Notes: generated by a model from the sequence alone, not told the origin. Shown: positions 8,728 through 17,428, counted from the first letter of the stretch. The stretch: DNA of 64,000 bases from Polyangium sp. 15x6 (GCF_029960785.1 NZ_JASBQE010000025.1:1-64000); one strand, 5' to 3'. Numbers and translations are program-made.

Positions 8728-9417
8728 ATGCCGACGCAGCTTCGAACCACGCTTGCCGTTGCAGTTTCCCTCTCGGGGCTCTTCATGGCCTCGGTCGCGG
8801 CCGCGCAGACGGAACCCGAGTCCACGGGCCGGCCCGTGAACAGCGGCTTCGCGCTCCAGACGAGCCTCGTGGTCACGCCGCTCATGCTCGACGGCGCCGT
8901 CGATGGATTCCCGTCCTTCGAGGGAGGGCTGTCCTTCGGGTACAAGTACGATCGGTTCGTGTTCGGCGTCGGATTCGACTTCACGAACTGGAGCGAGTCC
9001 GAGGACTTCACGGTCACGGATCCCAGCACCGGCAACCCCGTCACGGGCGAGCGGACGAGGCGCATGTATTCGTTCATCGTGGCGCCAGAGCTCCAGGTGG
9101 CGATCGCAAGGTCCAAAGACCTCCGGGCAGAGCTCTTCGGCGCAGTGTCGGTGGGCCTCGGGACGTGGGATTCGGTGACGACGACGGACCCCGACCCGAA
9201 CCCGCTGCCGACGCCGGTCGACGACGAGCTGCGCCTGCGCGTGAGGTGGCGCGCGGCGCCAGGCGTGCGGTACTGGGTCCATCCGCACGTGGCCATGAGC
9301 CTCGTGACAGGCATTTCGGGCAACTACAGGATCCTCGACAACGGCACCGACGACGAGGGCGAAACCATCGGGCTCACGGCGCTCTACACGCAGATCGGAT
9401 TGCTCGGCGTGTTCTGA
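8728..9417 (+). CDS. Putative outer-membrane beta-barrel protein
   Basis: A 229-residue protein with a clear signal peptide (MPTQLRTTLAVAVSLSGLFM..AAAQ, cleavage near residue 26). The mature part has alternating hydrophobic and polar beta-strand segments (GGLSFGYKYDRFVFGVGFDFTNW, MYSFIVAPELQVAIA, LRAELFGAVSVGLGTW, VRWRAAPGVRYWV) and a C-terminal aromatic residue (LLGVF), as expected of an 8- or 10-stranded outer-membrane barrel. No specific family is recognised. The ATG at 8728 is preferred over in-frame codons inside the tandem array because it starts the signal peptide and follows a CGGAGA site. Confidence 0.72.
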   Translation: MPTQLRTTLAVAVSLSGLFMASVAAAQTEPESTGRPVNSGFALQTSLVVTPLMLDGAVDGFPSFEGGLSFGYKYDRFVFGVGFDFTNWSESEDFTVTDPSTGNPVTGERTRRMYSFIVAPELQVAIARSKDLRAELFGAVSVGLGTWDSVTTTDPDPNPLPTPVDDELRLRVRWRAAPGVRYWVHPHVAMSLVTGISGNYRILDNGTDDEGETIGLTALYTQIGLLGVF

Positions 9418-9437
9418 CGGGCGCCGGAGGTTCGCTT

Positions 9438-9754
9438 GGGGCCGCCGCGCCGGGGCGCTGCCCCGGACCCCGGCAGGGGCTATCCGCCCCTGCACCCGGA
9501 CCAGGCACGGCCTGGACCGAGGGTGGAAGAACTGCGCGATGCGCAGTTCTTCCAACGGGCCCGCGGGAAGGCGTTGCCGCTTGAAACGGCAGGGCTGCTG
9601 TCTTCAGTGGCAGGGGCGCTCGCCGGTCTTGCCTCGGCTGTTCGATGAACTGCGCGATGCGCAGTTCATCGACCCCGGGTCCAGCGCTTGCGCTGGTCCG
9701 GGTCCAGGGGCGGACAGCCCCTGGTGGGGCCTGGGGCAACGCCCCAGCGCGGCG
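9438..9754. repeat. Composite palindromic repeat, copy C (complete)
   Basis: Same architecture and orientation as the copy at 4110. The left hairpin TGGAAGAACTGCGC is at 9524-9537 with its complement at 9541-9554; the core is variable; the right hairpin TCGATGAACTGCGC is at 9642-9655 with its complement at 9659-9672. Small mirrored inverted repeats flank both sides. It fills the gap between the convergent genes ending at 9417 and 9771. Confidence 0.85.
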
Positions 9755-9770
9755 TCCCCAAAAAGAGACG

Positions 9771-10511
9771 CTAACCCCGCTTGATCGCTGTCACGAGCGG
9801 TCGATCCTCGTCCTCGAGGTCCGCGAGCTCCCATCGGGAGACCTCGGGCTCGAATCCGGCCTCTCGCATCGCCGCGAGCATGTCGTCGAGATGATAGAGG
9901 CCGACGCGATGGGTGTCGGTCTCGACGGTGACGCGGTTTCCCTCGCGGATCCAGAAGACGAAGGTGCTCTCGAACCAGGTGTCGGTCTCGTCGGGGTCGT
10001 GGTCGACGTACATCGTGGAGACCGTGCGATCCCCGCGGGTGTACGAGGAGCACGTGGTGCGGTTTTGCTCGAAACACGAGCGGATTTCCTCGGGGAGCGT
10101 GACCATCACGCCGCCCGGCCGGAGGTGGGCGGCGGCGGTGCGATAGGCCGCGAGGAGCTCGTCGAGCGACGTCATGTACGCGGAGGCGTCGTGCAGGAGG
10201 ACGGCGTCGAAGGTGCGGCCGAGGCGCACGTCGCGGATGTCGCCGGGGAAGTATTCGACCTCGGGGTTCAGCCGCGCCGCGTGGGCGCGCATGGGCGCGC
10301 TGAGGTCGACGCCGGTGACCTGGTAATGTTGCTTCAAGTGCACGTCGATCGAGCCCCCGCCGGAGCCGAGGTGCAGGACGGTGGCGCCGTCGGGGATGCC
10401 TTTTTGCTGGAAGCGGCGGCGGAAGGTCGCGACCTCCTCGGGGTATTCTTCGGGCGGGCTGACGAAGGGCCAGACCCACGCGAGGTCGTCGTAGAGGCGA
10501 GGGGAGGACAT
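9771..10511 (-). CDS. Class I SAM-dependent methyltransferase
   Basis: A 246-residue methyltransferase. Motif I is VLHLGSGGGSIDVHL near residues 45-59, followed by VTGVDLSAPM (acidic residue binding the SAM ribose) and FDAVLLHDAS (motif IV region). LRPGGVMVTLP is the usual post-motif strand. The C-terminal part, with a conserved-looking YVDHDPDETDTWFEST segment, probably forms the substrate pocket, but no substrate can be named. The start at 10511 is chosen because residues upstream are Arg-rich and unlike the family. It stands alone and ends at a palindromic repeat. Confidence 0.78.
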   Translation of the reverse strand: MSSPRLYDDLAWVWPFVSPPEEYPEEVATFRRRFQQKGIPDGATVLHLGSGGGSIDVHLKQHYQVTGVDLSAPMRAHAARLNPEVEYFPGDIRDVRLGRTFDAVLLHDASAYMTSLDELLAAYRTAAAHLRPGGVMVTLPEEIRSCFEQNRTTCSSYTRGDRTVSTMYVDHDPDETDTWFESTFVFWIREGNRVTVETDTHRVGLYHLDDMLAAMREAGFEPEVSRWELADLEDEDRPLVTAIKRG

Positions 10512-10556
10512 GGCGGGTATCCTCGCTCGTCTCGGCGCGGACGGGTCAACCAAAAA

Positions 10557-11027
10557 TCAGAAGTGCGCGACGCCGTAGTAACACCGCTCATCCGAAAACT
10601 GCGGGACCCAGAAGTCCATGGAGGTTCTGCCCTGGCGCACCCTGACGCCCGCCCTGGTCCAGATGCGCGCCACCATCGTGAAGGGCACGCCTAGACGTGG
10701 TCGATGCCCGGGGCGAACATGGAAGGACACGTGCTGCTCGCCCTCCTCTTCGAAGCAGCCGCTTGGAACGAGCGTGAGGTCCCCCATCTCGTAACATGCT
10801 GACTGGGGCGTGGCTGTGATCGTGCATCGTCCTCCCGACGAAAAAACCGAGACGCAGGGCTTGCCATCGAGGAGCAAATCGAATCGCTGGGGGAGAGGAC
10901 CCGAGAAATAGACGTGCATGTCATCTTGGCCGCACCCGTCGTCCGGCGCATAGGCAAGGGTATGACCGTGCGAGAGGAGCACGGCGGCGGCGGAGAGCAA
11001 CACGAGCACTGGAGCCAACGGGGACAT
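10557..11027 (-). CDS. Hypothetical secreted protein
   Basis: A 156-residue protein with a signal peptide (LAPVLVLLSAAAVLLSHG, residues 4-21). The mature part has six cysteines and a beta-rich pattern (DMHVYFSGPLPQRFDLLLDG; TMVARIWTRAGVRVRQG), suggesting a small disulphide-bonded extracellular or periplasmic domain. No family is recognised. The ATG at 11027 begins the signal peptide; longer in-frame starts run antisense through the divergent lipoprotein gene. Confidence 0.55.
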   Translation of the reverse strand: MSPLAPVLVLLSAAAVLLSHGHTLAYAPDDGCGQDDMHVYFSGPLPQRFDLLLDGKPCVSVFSSGGRCTITATPQSACYEMGDLTLVPSGCFEEEGEQHVSFHVRPGHRPRLGVPFTMVARIWTRAGVRVRQGRTSMDFWVPQFSDERCYYGVAHF

Positions 11028-11109
11028 GTCGAGGGACGATGCAATGATGAGGCCGAGAGGTTCGAGCGCTCCCAGGAATAAGCGCCGGGGCCTCGGCGTC
11101 GCGAGCGGG

Positions 11110-11964
11110 ATGCTGTTCGCGGGTTCGTGGGACACACGCGCGCTTCTTCTCGCCACGTTGCTCGTGGCCTGCACGCACGAGGACGCGTCGAGATCGACGC
11201 CTGACGACGCCGTCCCGAGCGCGCCGAGCAGCCCGCCTTCGGCGGTCGTGACGCCCGCGCCGTCCCCCGCGCCTCCGCCGAGCGCCGACCCTCCGGACGC
11301 GGGCACGGACACGGCCGAATCACACTACTGCGACCCCGAAAAACCCCCGCCGATTCCCTCGCCCGATACCCGGCTTTATGCCACCTGGCGGACGTTCCCC
11401 GTCGACCTCGGGGCGCACGGCGGCGCGGGCAAGCTGCGCGTGCTCGAGGATTCACGTCTCACGCGGCCCGGGGCCGCGCGCACCGGCACGCACCCCGTCC
11501 TGCCGCCCTGCGATTTGCTCCAGAGCCGGGTGGAGCTGATCGACGAGAAGGGCACCACGCTGCAGGTCGAGCGCTTCTGGCCGGAGCTCGACGTCGAGCT
11601 GCGAACGATGGGCCCGGGGGCGGTGCTGATCGAGACGATCGAGCGCGTTCGATGCCTCGCGAGCTGCTGGTGCGGCGACGGGCACGCCTTCTGGCGCATC
11701 CAGGACGGTCGCCTCGCGCCGCACGAGGGGCGCGTGGTGGAGCGTCGGCCCGCCGCGGGCACGCCCGGCGTCGGGGCGATGCTGAAGGTCAAGCCGGTCA
11801 CGCACGGCTGTTACGAGAGCTCGCAGATCGAGACCCCGCCGGGCCGTCCTCCCGTGCTCGTCGTGAATCGCTCGGCCATGGGAACCTTCGTGACGGCAAA
11901 GGAGCGGCACTGGTTCGAGGACGGCACGTGGAAAGCGAGCATCGTCGAGCACAAGTGGCAGTAG
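11110..11964 (+). CDS. Putative lipoprotein of unknown function
   Basis: About 284 residues. The N-terminus has a hydrophobic segment ending in an LVAC lipobox near residue 21, then a Pro/Ser/Ala-rich linker (about 30-60) typical of myxobacterial lipoproteins, then a globular region with a CLASCWCGDGHAFW cysteine cluster. The function is not recognised. An upstream in-frame ATG pair (11044/11047) preceded by GAGGGA is an alternative start that would add about 20 basic residues. The choice is uncertain because the divergent secreted-protein gene begins at 11027. Confidence 0.55.
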   Translation: MLFAGSWDTRALLLATLLVACTHEDASRSTPDDAVPSAPSSPPSAVVTPAPSPAPPPSADPPDAGTDTAESHYCDPEKPPPIPSPDTRLYATWRTFPVDLGAHGGAGKLRVLEDSRLTRPGAARTGTHPVLPPCDLLQSRVELIDEKGTTLQVERFWPELDVELRTMGPGAVLIETIERVRCLASCWCGDGHAFWRIQDGRLAPHEGRVVERRPAAGTPGVGAMLKVKPVTHGCYESSQIETPPGRPPVLVVNRSAMGTFVTAKERHWFEDGTWKASIVEHKWQ

Positions 11965-12018
11965 CGCGCGGTTGACGCTGGCCGGCCGGGCCCCAGGAAA
12001 TTCGAGGGGAGGTGCACG

Positions 12019-12342
12019 ATGAGAATGGGTCCGTGGTTGCTGGCCTGCGTGATGGGAGCGATGGTGGTCGGCGCGGGGAGCGAGGCTCGCGCGGAGGATG
12101 CGGAAGACGTCGATGCGGAGGGCGAGGTGCTCGACGAGGCGTCGGATGCGCTCTTCACGCAGGGGATTTGCGAGCTGTGCAGGCGGACGTGCGCGCGGGG
12201 ACGGTGTTTGCCGATCTGCCTGCGGATCCGGTGCGCGGCGCCGGATTGGTGGGACCGGGTGTATCCGCCGGACTTGTGGCGGCGGGGGGAGCCGCGGCGG
12301 GGGGTGGGGGTGCCAGGGGTGCGGGGGCCGGGCGGGCGCTGA
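12019..12342 (+). CDS. Small secreted cysteine-rich protein
   Basis: A 107-residue protein. A signal peptide (residues 1-25, ending GSEARA) is followed by an acidic stretch (EDAEDVDAEGEVLDEASD), then a compact cluster of six cysteines in 21 residues spaced C-x2-C-x3-C-x4-C-x3-C-x4-C, and a Pro/Arg/Gly-rich tail. The acidic propeptide-like stretch followed by a basic, cysteine-dense core resembles exported disulphide peptides, but no family is recognised. A strong Shine-Dalgarno (GGGAGG) precedes the ATG. It is convergent with the DUF4276 gene. Confidence 0.6.
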   Translation: MRMGPWLLACVMGAMVVGAGSEARAEDAEDVDAEGEVLDEASDALFTQGICELCRRTCARGRCLPICLRIRCAAPDWWDRVYPPDLWRRGEPRRGVGVPGVRGPGGR

Positions 12343-12363
12343 GGTGCTGGGGGCGCGGCGCGA

Positions 12364-13131
12364 TCAGGCGGGGCGGCTGTAGAGGGGGAGGATTTCGCGG
12401 CGGAGCTCGTTCAGGAAGTCGGCGAGGCCGGCGTCCTTGCCGCGGGTCGCGAGGGTTTCGAGCGGGGGTTCTTCGAGGCAGCGGTCTTCGCGGGTGGGGT
12501 CGTCGTTCGTGAGCTGCTCGATGACCTTGTGGGGGTCTCCGGCTTCGCGGATTCGGTGGGGTTCGTCGGGGAGCGAGAAGGCGAGCTTTTTGCGTAGCTC
12601 GTCGAGCGCCTTGCGTTCCTCCGGCCTGGTGGGGACGAATCCTGCGAGGATCCAGGCTTCGCGGTTCGGATTGGGGCAGCCGATGGCGATGCGAAACGGT
12701 TTGCTGACGAAGGTTGCGGACCGGGCTTTGTCCATGCCCTCTCGGCCTCCTGCGCCATGCTTGTCCATGTCGACGACGATGAGCAGCGCGTCGACGCGTT
12801 CGATTTTCGAGAGAGCGCGGGCCAGGTACAGGATGGTGTACACCTGCATGGCCTTGGGCAAGCGTCGACCATCGAAGCTCGCGTGAGGGACGAGGACCTT
12901 TTTGCCCGTGTCTTTTTCGAGCTTGGCGAAGTGCCTCGGCACGTCGTGAACGTCGTAAAAGGGTCGATCGCCGGACTCGCCTTTGAAGGTGCGGAACGCT
13001 TCGCGTTCCTTCATCGTGTCGTAGTTGTCCGCCAGCCAGTCGGGGCCCTCTTCGCGCAGCACTCGATCCACGAGGATCTCGATGGCGCGAAAGTCCGCCG
13101 AAGCTTCGCAAAACGTGACGAGGACGGTCAC
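12364..13131 (-). CDS. DUF4276 family protein, TOPRIM-like, paired with AAA ATPase
   Basis: A 255-residue protein of the DUF4276 type. Glu9 (TFCEASAD) ends the first beta-strand, VVDMD at 119-123 supplies a DxD, and NREAWIL at 156-162 is a conserved family motif. Glu plus DxD is the metal-binding layout of TOPRIM nucleases in OLD-like systems, so a nuclease role is plausible but unproved. The start is placed at the GTG at 13131 because it overlaps the ATPase stop codon by four bases (GTGA) and has GAGGAG directly upstream; a GTG at 13155 would extend it by eight residues. Second gene of a two-gene operon. Confidence 0.78.
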   Translation of the reverse strand: MTVLVTFCEASADFRAIEILVDRVLREEGPDWLADNYDTMKEREAFRTFKGESGDRPFYDVHDVPRHFAKLEKDTGKKVLVPHASFDGRRLPKAMQVYTILYLARALSKIERVDALLIVVDMDKHGAGGREGMDKARSATFVSKPFRIAIGCPNPNREAWILAGFVPTRPEERKALDELRKKLAFSLPDEPHRIREAGDPHKVIEQLTNDDPTREDRCLEEPPLETLATRGKDAGLADFLNELRREILPLYSRPA

Positions 13132-14207
13132 GCCTTCTCCTCGGATGCGACCCACTCCTCCTCGGGATCGAGGCTCCAGATCTGGCCAGAGGTCAGGACC
13201 CCCGAAGCAGCCTCTTGATGGTCGGAGAGGCGCTTGTGGGCGACGGTCCCGTCGTTCTTGAGGGCGAAGACGTGGACGTCCTTCGGGTCGAGCTCGTCGA
13301 GGATGTACGGCGAATGCGTGGTCGCGACGATCTGGAGATCGGGCATCTCGTCGAGAAGGCGTTTGATCTGGCGGACAAGCTCGATTTGGGCACGAGGGTG
13401 CAGGGATTGATCGATGTCGTCGAGCAAAACCAGGCGAGGGCGGTTGGGGCTGTGCAGTACCGTTAAAAGGGCCAGGGTGATGAGGGTTCCTTCGCTGGCG
13501 GCGTGTGCCGGGACGCTCGGAGCTCCGCGGAAATCAAGATAGATCTTGTGCCCCATGACGTTGTTTCCGGTGAACTCGTCAACAACCACTGCGCGGCGGA
13601 CACGGATGCGCTCGACGTTGGGAACGACGCGCCGTAGCGCGTCCTGTATGCGCTCGAAGATCTCATCCTGGTCGAGCTTCATCGCGGCAAGGACCTCCGC
13701 GGTGTTCGAGCCGTCGGCTGCCACGCTTGGCCGTTCGGACGCAGAGTGAGCGGCTGAGGCAATCCTATCAGCGTCAAAATGATAGAGTGCCGCTGTGCCG
13801 ATGATGCTGCTGGACACTGCTGCTTCAACAAGGTCGATGTATCTGTTCCACGCATTTTCTGATTTCTCGACACGACCATCGATTGACCAGAGCAGCGTCG
13901 CCGCCCACTTCTCAGGCACGCGATCCGGTTCCCGGCGGAACTCGACATTTATTTCAAAGCGGGGTCCACTGATGTCTACTATGATCGACGCGTCCCGATC
14001 TCGTTGGCTCACAATGTCCGCCGGATCGTACGGCCCATAAAAGACACTTTGGACCGCTGTGTACTGAAGTGCGAGCGTGCGCTGCAGGGCCTGCAGCACA
14101 CTCGTCTTCCCGCTCCCATTCGGTCCCACCAGCACGGTAAACCGTCCCAGCTCGACCGTCGTGTCCCGGTGGGCCTTGAAGTTCTGGAGGCGAACGGAGG
14201 TGATCAT
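13128..14207 (-). CDS. AAA/ABC-type ATPase (OLD/AAA_21-like), probable defence sensor
   Basis: A 359-residue SMC/OLD-like ATPase. The N-terminus is MITSVRLQNFKAH, typical of the RecF/OLD group. Walker A GPNGSGKT is at 28-35, a signature-like SEGTLITLALL near 238-248, Walker B LVLLDDID at 259-266, and the switch His in TTHSPYIL at 296-303. There is no TOPRIM domain in this protein; the partner DUF4276 gene follows with a GTGA overlap. Such ATPase plus TOPRIM pairs (compare the two-gene PARIS system and single-chain OLD and Gabija GajA) often give phage resistance. The middle of the gene (about 13550-14050) is visibly richer in A/T than its neighbours, which hints at horizontal transfer. Confidence 0.85.
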   Translation of the reverse strand: MITSVRLQNFKAHRDTTVELGRFTVLVGPNGSGKTSVLQALQRTLALQYTAVQSVFYGPYDPADIVSQRDRDASIIVDISGPRFEINVEFRREPDRVPEKWAATLLWSIDGRVEKSENAWNRYIDLVEAAVSSSIIGTAALYHFDADRIASAAHSASERPSVAADGSNTAEVLAAMKLDQDEIFERIQDALRRVVPNVERIRVRRAVVVDEFTGNNVMGHKIYLDFRGAPSVPAHAASEGTLITLALLTVLHSPNRPRLVLLDDIDQSLHPRAQIELVRQIKRLLDEMPDLQIVATTHSPYILDELDPKDVHVFALKNDGTVAHKRLSDHQEAASGVLTSGQIWSLDPEEEWVASEEKA

Positions 14208-14303
14208 CGGCGTCCCGGATGATGGCCCACGGAGCCCGCCGCGGGCAACCTTCGTCCACTCCCGCTTGCCGGGCCTGCCCCCTCTGCGCTACGCCTCCCG
14301 CCC

Positions 14304-15281
14304 ATGTCCTCCCTCGTCTCGCCCTGGACCCGCCCGCGTGACCCGTCGGAAAAACCCCTGCTCGCCGTCGGCACCATGAACTTCGGCAAGCGTACGCCCG
14401 AAGACGAGAGCATCCGGCTCGTGCATCACGCGCTCGATCGCGGCCTCATTCTCTTCGATACGGCGAACGCCTACGTCGATGGGAACTCCGAGCGGATCCT
14501 GGGCAAGGCGCTCGCCGGGCGGCGCGACCAGGCCCTCGTCGCGACGAAGGTCGGGTTCGGGCGGACCGCCGGCAAGCCCGAGGGGCTCTCCCGAGCGCGG
14601 GTGCTCGCCGCCGTCGACGAGAGCCTCGCGCGGCTCGGGATGGAGTTCGTCGACGTGTATTACCTCCACGTCCCGGATCCCGCGACGCCCATCGAGGAGA
14701 CGCTCGACGCCGTGCAGACGCTGCTCGCGTCCGGGAAGATCCGAGCGTGGGCCGTGTCGAATTACGCCTCCTGGCAGGTGCTCGAGATGTTCCACCTCGC
14801 CGAGCAGCGCGGCATGCCGAGGCCCGTGATGTCGCAGGTGCTCTACAACGTGCTCATCCGGCAGCTCGATATCGAGTATTTCCGGTTCACGAAGAAGTAC
14901 GGGCTGCACTCGACCGTGTACAATCCGCTCGCGGGCGGCTTGCTCTCGGGCAAGCACGCGCCCTCGACCGAGCCGACGAAGGGGTCGCGCTTCGAGAAGA
15001 ACCCGCTGTATCAGCGAAGGTACTGGACCGATCGGTTTTTCGAGCTCGCCTCCGCGTATCGTGACGTCGCCGAGAGCCACGGGATGACGCTCGTCGAGCT
15101 CGCCTACGCTTACGTCGCGGGGACGCCGGGCGTCGATTCGATCCTCGTCGGGCCCGGGTCGATCGCGCACCTCGACGCCGCGATCGACGCCTGCGCGAAG
15201 GAGCTGCCCGCCGAGGCGCGGCAGCGCGTCGATCAGCTCTACCGCGATTTCCAGGGCACCGACGCGAGCTACGCGCGATGA
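14304..15281 (+). CDS. Aldo/keto reductase
   Basis: A 325-residue NAD(P)H-dependent reductase of the AKR TIM-barrel fold. The catalytic tetrad can be traced: Asp52 and Tyr57 in FDTANAY, a Lys in VATKVGF near 84, and a His in YYLHVPDP near 116. The cofactor-binding end (SILVGPGSIAHLDAAI) is intact. The substrate is unknown. Its stop codon overlaps the start of the PhyH-type dioxygenase gene by four bases (ATGA), so the two are one transcription unit and may act on the same small molecule. Confidence 0.88.
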   Translation: MSSLVSPWTRPRDPSEKPLLAVGTMNFGKRTPEDESIRLVHHALDRGLILFDTANAYVDGNSERILGKALAGRRDQALVATKVGFGRTAGKPEGLSRARVLAAVDESLARLGMEFVDVYYLHVPDPATPIEETLDAVQTLLASGKIRAWAVSNYASWQVLEMFHLAEQRGMPRPVMSQVLYNVLIRQLDIEYFRFTKKYGLHSTVYNPLAGGLLSGKHAPSTEPTKGSRFEKNPLYQRRYWTDRFFELASAYRDVAESHGMTLVELAYAYVAGTPGVDSILVGPGSIAHLDAAIDACAKELPAEARQRVDQLYRDFQGTDASYAR

Positions 15282-16081
15282 ATTTCCTCGCGCCGGAAGC
15301 CTCGGCGGCCTCTGTGGACGCGGCCCTCGCCGAGCTCGCGGAGGTCGGGTTCGCGCGGCTCGGGCGCGTGCTCTCGGACGAAGGCATCACCTCGCTCGCC
15401 GCGCGGGCCGATGACCTCATGCTCGGGCGCGTCGTGCACGAAGGGCTGTTTTTCCAGCACGACGCGGAGAGCGGGCGGTACGAGGATCTCCAGCATGGGA
15501 AAGGGTGGATCGGGCCCTCGATCCATTATCGGAAGCTCGAAAAGCTGGAGAAGGATCCCATCTTTCGAGCTTTCCTCGGCAATACGCTCTTCGAGCGGAT
15601 CACGCGGGCCATGACCGACGGGTCTGTCACGCTGTATCGCGCCGTTCTTTTCAACAAGGCGGCGCGGGCGGGGACGGCGCTGCCGTGGCACCAGGATGGC
15701 GGGAGCTTCTGGGGGCTCGATCGGGCGCCGCTCGTGCAGATCTGGACCGCGCTCGACGACGCGCCGGCCGAGGCGGGGTGTGTGGAGATCGTGCCGAGGT
15801 CGCATCGCGGCGGACTCGCGACGCCGCTCGGCGGGGTGATCCCGGCGGAGGTGACGCGCGGGGCCGACGCCGAGGCGCGCTCCGTGCTCGTGCCCGCGCG
15901 CGCCGGGGAGTCGATGCTCATCCACAATGACGTCTGGCACCGGTCGGGGACGAACACGACGGACCGCCCGCGGCGCGCCGTGACCGTGTGTTTTTTGCGC
16001 GGCGAGACGCGGTGCGTGCGCAAGCGGCGGGCGCCGCGGACGTTCGAAACGATCTTCGAGGCCGGTCAGCCGATTCCCTGA
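15278..16081 (+). CDS. Phytanoyl-CoA dioxygenase (PhyH) family oxygenase
   Basis: A 267-residue Fe(II)/2-oxoglutarate-dependent oxygenase. WHQDGG gives the iron ligands His138 and Asp140, IHNDVWHRSG provides the distal His221, and the Arg near 230 (TDRPR) would hold 2-oxoglutarate. The family hydroxylates varied small molecules, including acyl-CoAs and natural-product intermediates; the substrate here is not predictable. It is coupled to the upstream aldo/keto reductase by an ATGA overlap. Its 3' end overlaps the convergent gene by 16 bases. Confidence 0.86.
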   Translation: MNFLAPEASAASVDAALAELAEVGFARLGRVLSDEGITSLAARADDLMLGRVVHEGLFFQHDAESGRYEDLQHGKGWIGPSIHYRKLEKLEKDPIFRAFLGNTLFERITRAMTDGSVTLYRAVLFNKAARAGTALPWHQDGGSFWGLDRAPLVQIWTALDDAPAEAGCVEIVPRSHRGGLATPLGGVIPAEVTRGADAEARSVLVPARAGESMLIHNDVWHRSGTNTTDRPRRAVTVCFLRGETRCVRKRRAPRTFETIFEAGQPIP

Positions 16082-16503
16082 CGGAACGAGCCGGCCCAGC
16101 GGAAGGCGTCCGCGGGGATGACGAAGACGCGGCCGAACTTCGGCGCGTGCGCCTTGAGCAGCCTCTGGAGGCTCATCATCTGGAGGGCGTCGTCCGCGGA
16201 GACCACCGCGATCCGCCGCGAGGCCCCTTCGAGCGCGCCGAACATCTCCCCGAGCGCGGCATCCGTGGTGGGGCCCCAGGCGATCGTGACCTCGCGCAGG
16301 TCCATGACGGCGCCGCGCACGCGCGCGGTGGGCTCGCGGGCGACGCGCTGGAACACGCCGACCATCTCGCGCGCATAAGCCGCGCCGACCTCGCGGCTGA
16401 CGTCGGTCCGGCGCCAGACGCGGCACGCGGCCACGCCGTCCCCGAGGGTCATGCTGTAGTTGCCGCCCTCCGCGTATACCTCTCGATCCGGCTCCGACGA
16501 CAC
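16066..16503 (-). CDS. Hypothetical protein, STAS/SpoIIAA-like
   Basis: About 145 residues. The segments RGAVMDLREVTIAWGPTTDAALGEMF and RRIAVVSADDALQMMSLQRLL alternate beta-strands and helices as in STAS/SpoIIAA-like single-domain proteins common in myxobacteria. This is a fold impression, not a firm match. A GTG at 16503 is preferred because the residues it adds (EVYAEGGNY) look like part of the first strands; the ATG at 16452 gives 128 residues. It overlaps the convergent dioxygenase gene by 16 bases. The function is unknown. Confidence 0.5.
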   Translation of the reverse strand: MSSEPDREVYAEGGNYSMTLGDGVAACRVWRRTDVSREVGAAYAREMVGVFQRVAREPTARVRGAVMDLREVTIAWGPTTDAALGEMFGALEGASRRIAVVSADDALQMMSLQRLLKAHAPKFGRVFVIPADAFRWAGSFRQGIG

Positions 16504-16534
16504 GCGTCGAGGCAAACGGGAAATCCGGGGGTTG

Positions 16535-17428
16535 TCAAGGACGGAGCAGGCAACGGCCGTCCGACCAGCGCCCGCCCGCGTCGCCGCAGATCTGCGCCTG
16601 GGTGCGGGCCTCGCGCCACCAGAGGATTTCGTCCATCGTGCCGGCGAACGGGAAGATGCCCTGCGCGCGGCGGCCGATGAAGAGGTCGGACTGGAGCGGG
16701 CCAAGGAAGCCGCCTTTGTACGTCGCGGTGAGGGCGCCGTTGATGTAGAGCGCGAGGGTGCGGCCGTCGTTCACGTAGGCGACGTGGGTCCACGCGCAGA
16801 CGGGGAGCACTCCACAATCGCTGCCCACGTTCGTCGTGCCTGTGGACGCTCGCGAGAAGATGAGCTGAATGCCGCCGCAGGACGCCTGCATGGTGACGTT
16901 GTCGTCGCTCTCGCCGGTCCCGCGGCTGACGGTCGAGCCCACGGTGAGGCGCTCGTTGAGCTCCGGGGCGATACGGACCCAGAGCTCGATGGTCGCGGCG
17001 GTCGTGAAGTCGAGGCCGGGAGACGAAGGGACGCGGACATGGCCGCCGGAAAACGAGAGCCCGCGTCCCACGCGTCCAGGCGCCCCGCGAACGAGGCCCG
17101 AGCTCGTGGCGGCGCCGTGATGGCCATGGCCGGAGCTGTCGAGCACGGGGCCGTCGGTCTCCTCGAAGCGATACCAGGCCGCAAGTCCTGGCGGCGCAGG
17201 GCCGAGGAAAGGAGCGGGCAAGGGCGCGGAGGCGGCGCTGCAATCGGCCGCGGCGATCTGTTTGGTGTGGGCCTGCGGAGGTGATGGGGCGTCTCCGGCG
17301 ATTTCGAGCGGCGCCTTGGAGGGGGTCGGGGAGGTGGGATCCAGCGGCGGCGGTGGTGGGGCGGTGCCGCATCCGAAGAGCGGGGCGGCGAGGAGCAGGG
17401 GCGAAAGGAGGCGCGGCGCAAAGGACAT
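16535..17428 (-). CDS. Lipoprotein with LamG/concanavalin-like domain
   Basis: A 297-residue protein with a lipobox (LFGC, Cys near residue 20), a Pro/Ser-rich linker to about residue 80, and a LamG-like jelly-roll domain from about 80 to 275. The domain shows the usual marks: LAAWYRFEE at the start, SSGHGHHG, GLSFSGGHVRVPSS, ATIELWVRI, WTHVAYVNDG, LALYINGALTAT and a closing GTMDEILWW. LamG domains bind carbohydrates or calcium; the ligand is not predictable. It is probably on the outer membrane or surface. It is divergent from the lipoprotein gene at 17505. Confidence 0.78.
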   Translation of the reverse strand: MSFAPRLLSPLLLAAPLFGCGTAPPPPPLDPTSPTPSKAPLEIAGDAPSPPQAHTKQIAAADCSAASAPLPAPFLGPAPPGLAAWYRFEETDGPVLDSSGHGHHGAATSSGLVRGAPGRVGRGLSFSGGHVRVPSSPGLDFTTAATIELWVRIAPELNERLTVGSTVSRGTGESDDNVTMQASCGGIQLIFSRASTGTTNVGSDCGVLPVCAWTHVAYVNDGRTLALYINGALTATYKGGFLGPLQSDLFIGRRAQGIFPFAGTMDEILWWREARTQAQICGDAGGRWSDGRCLLRP

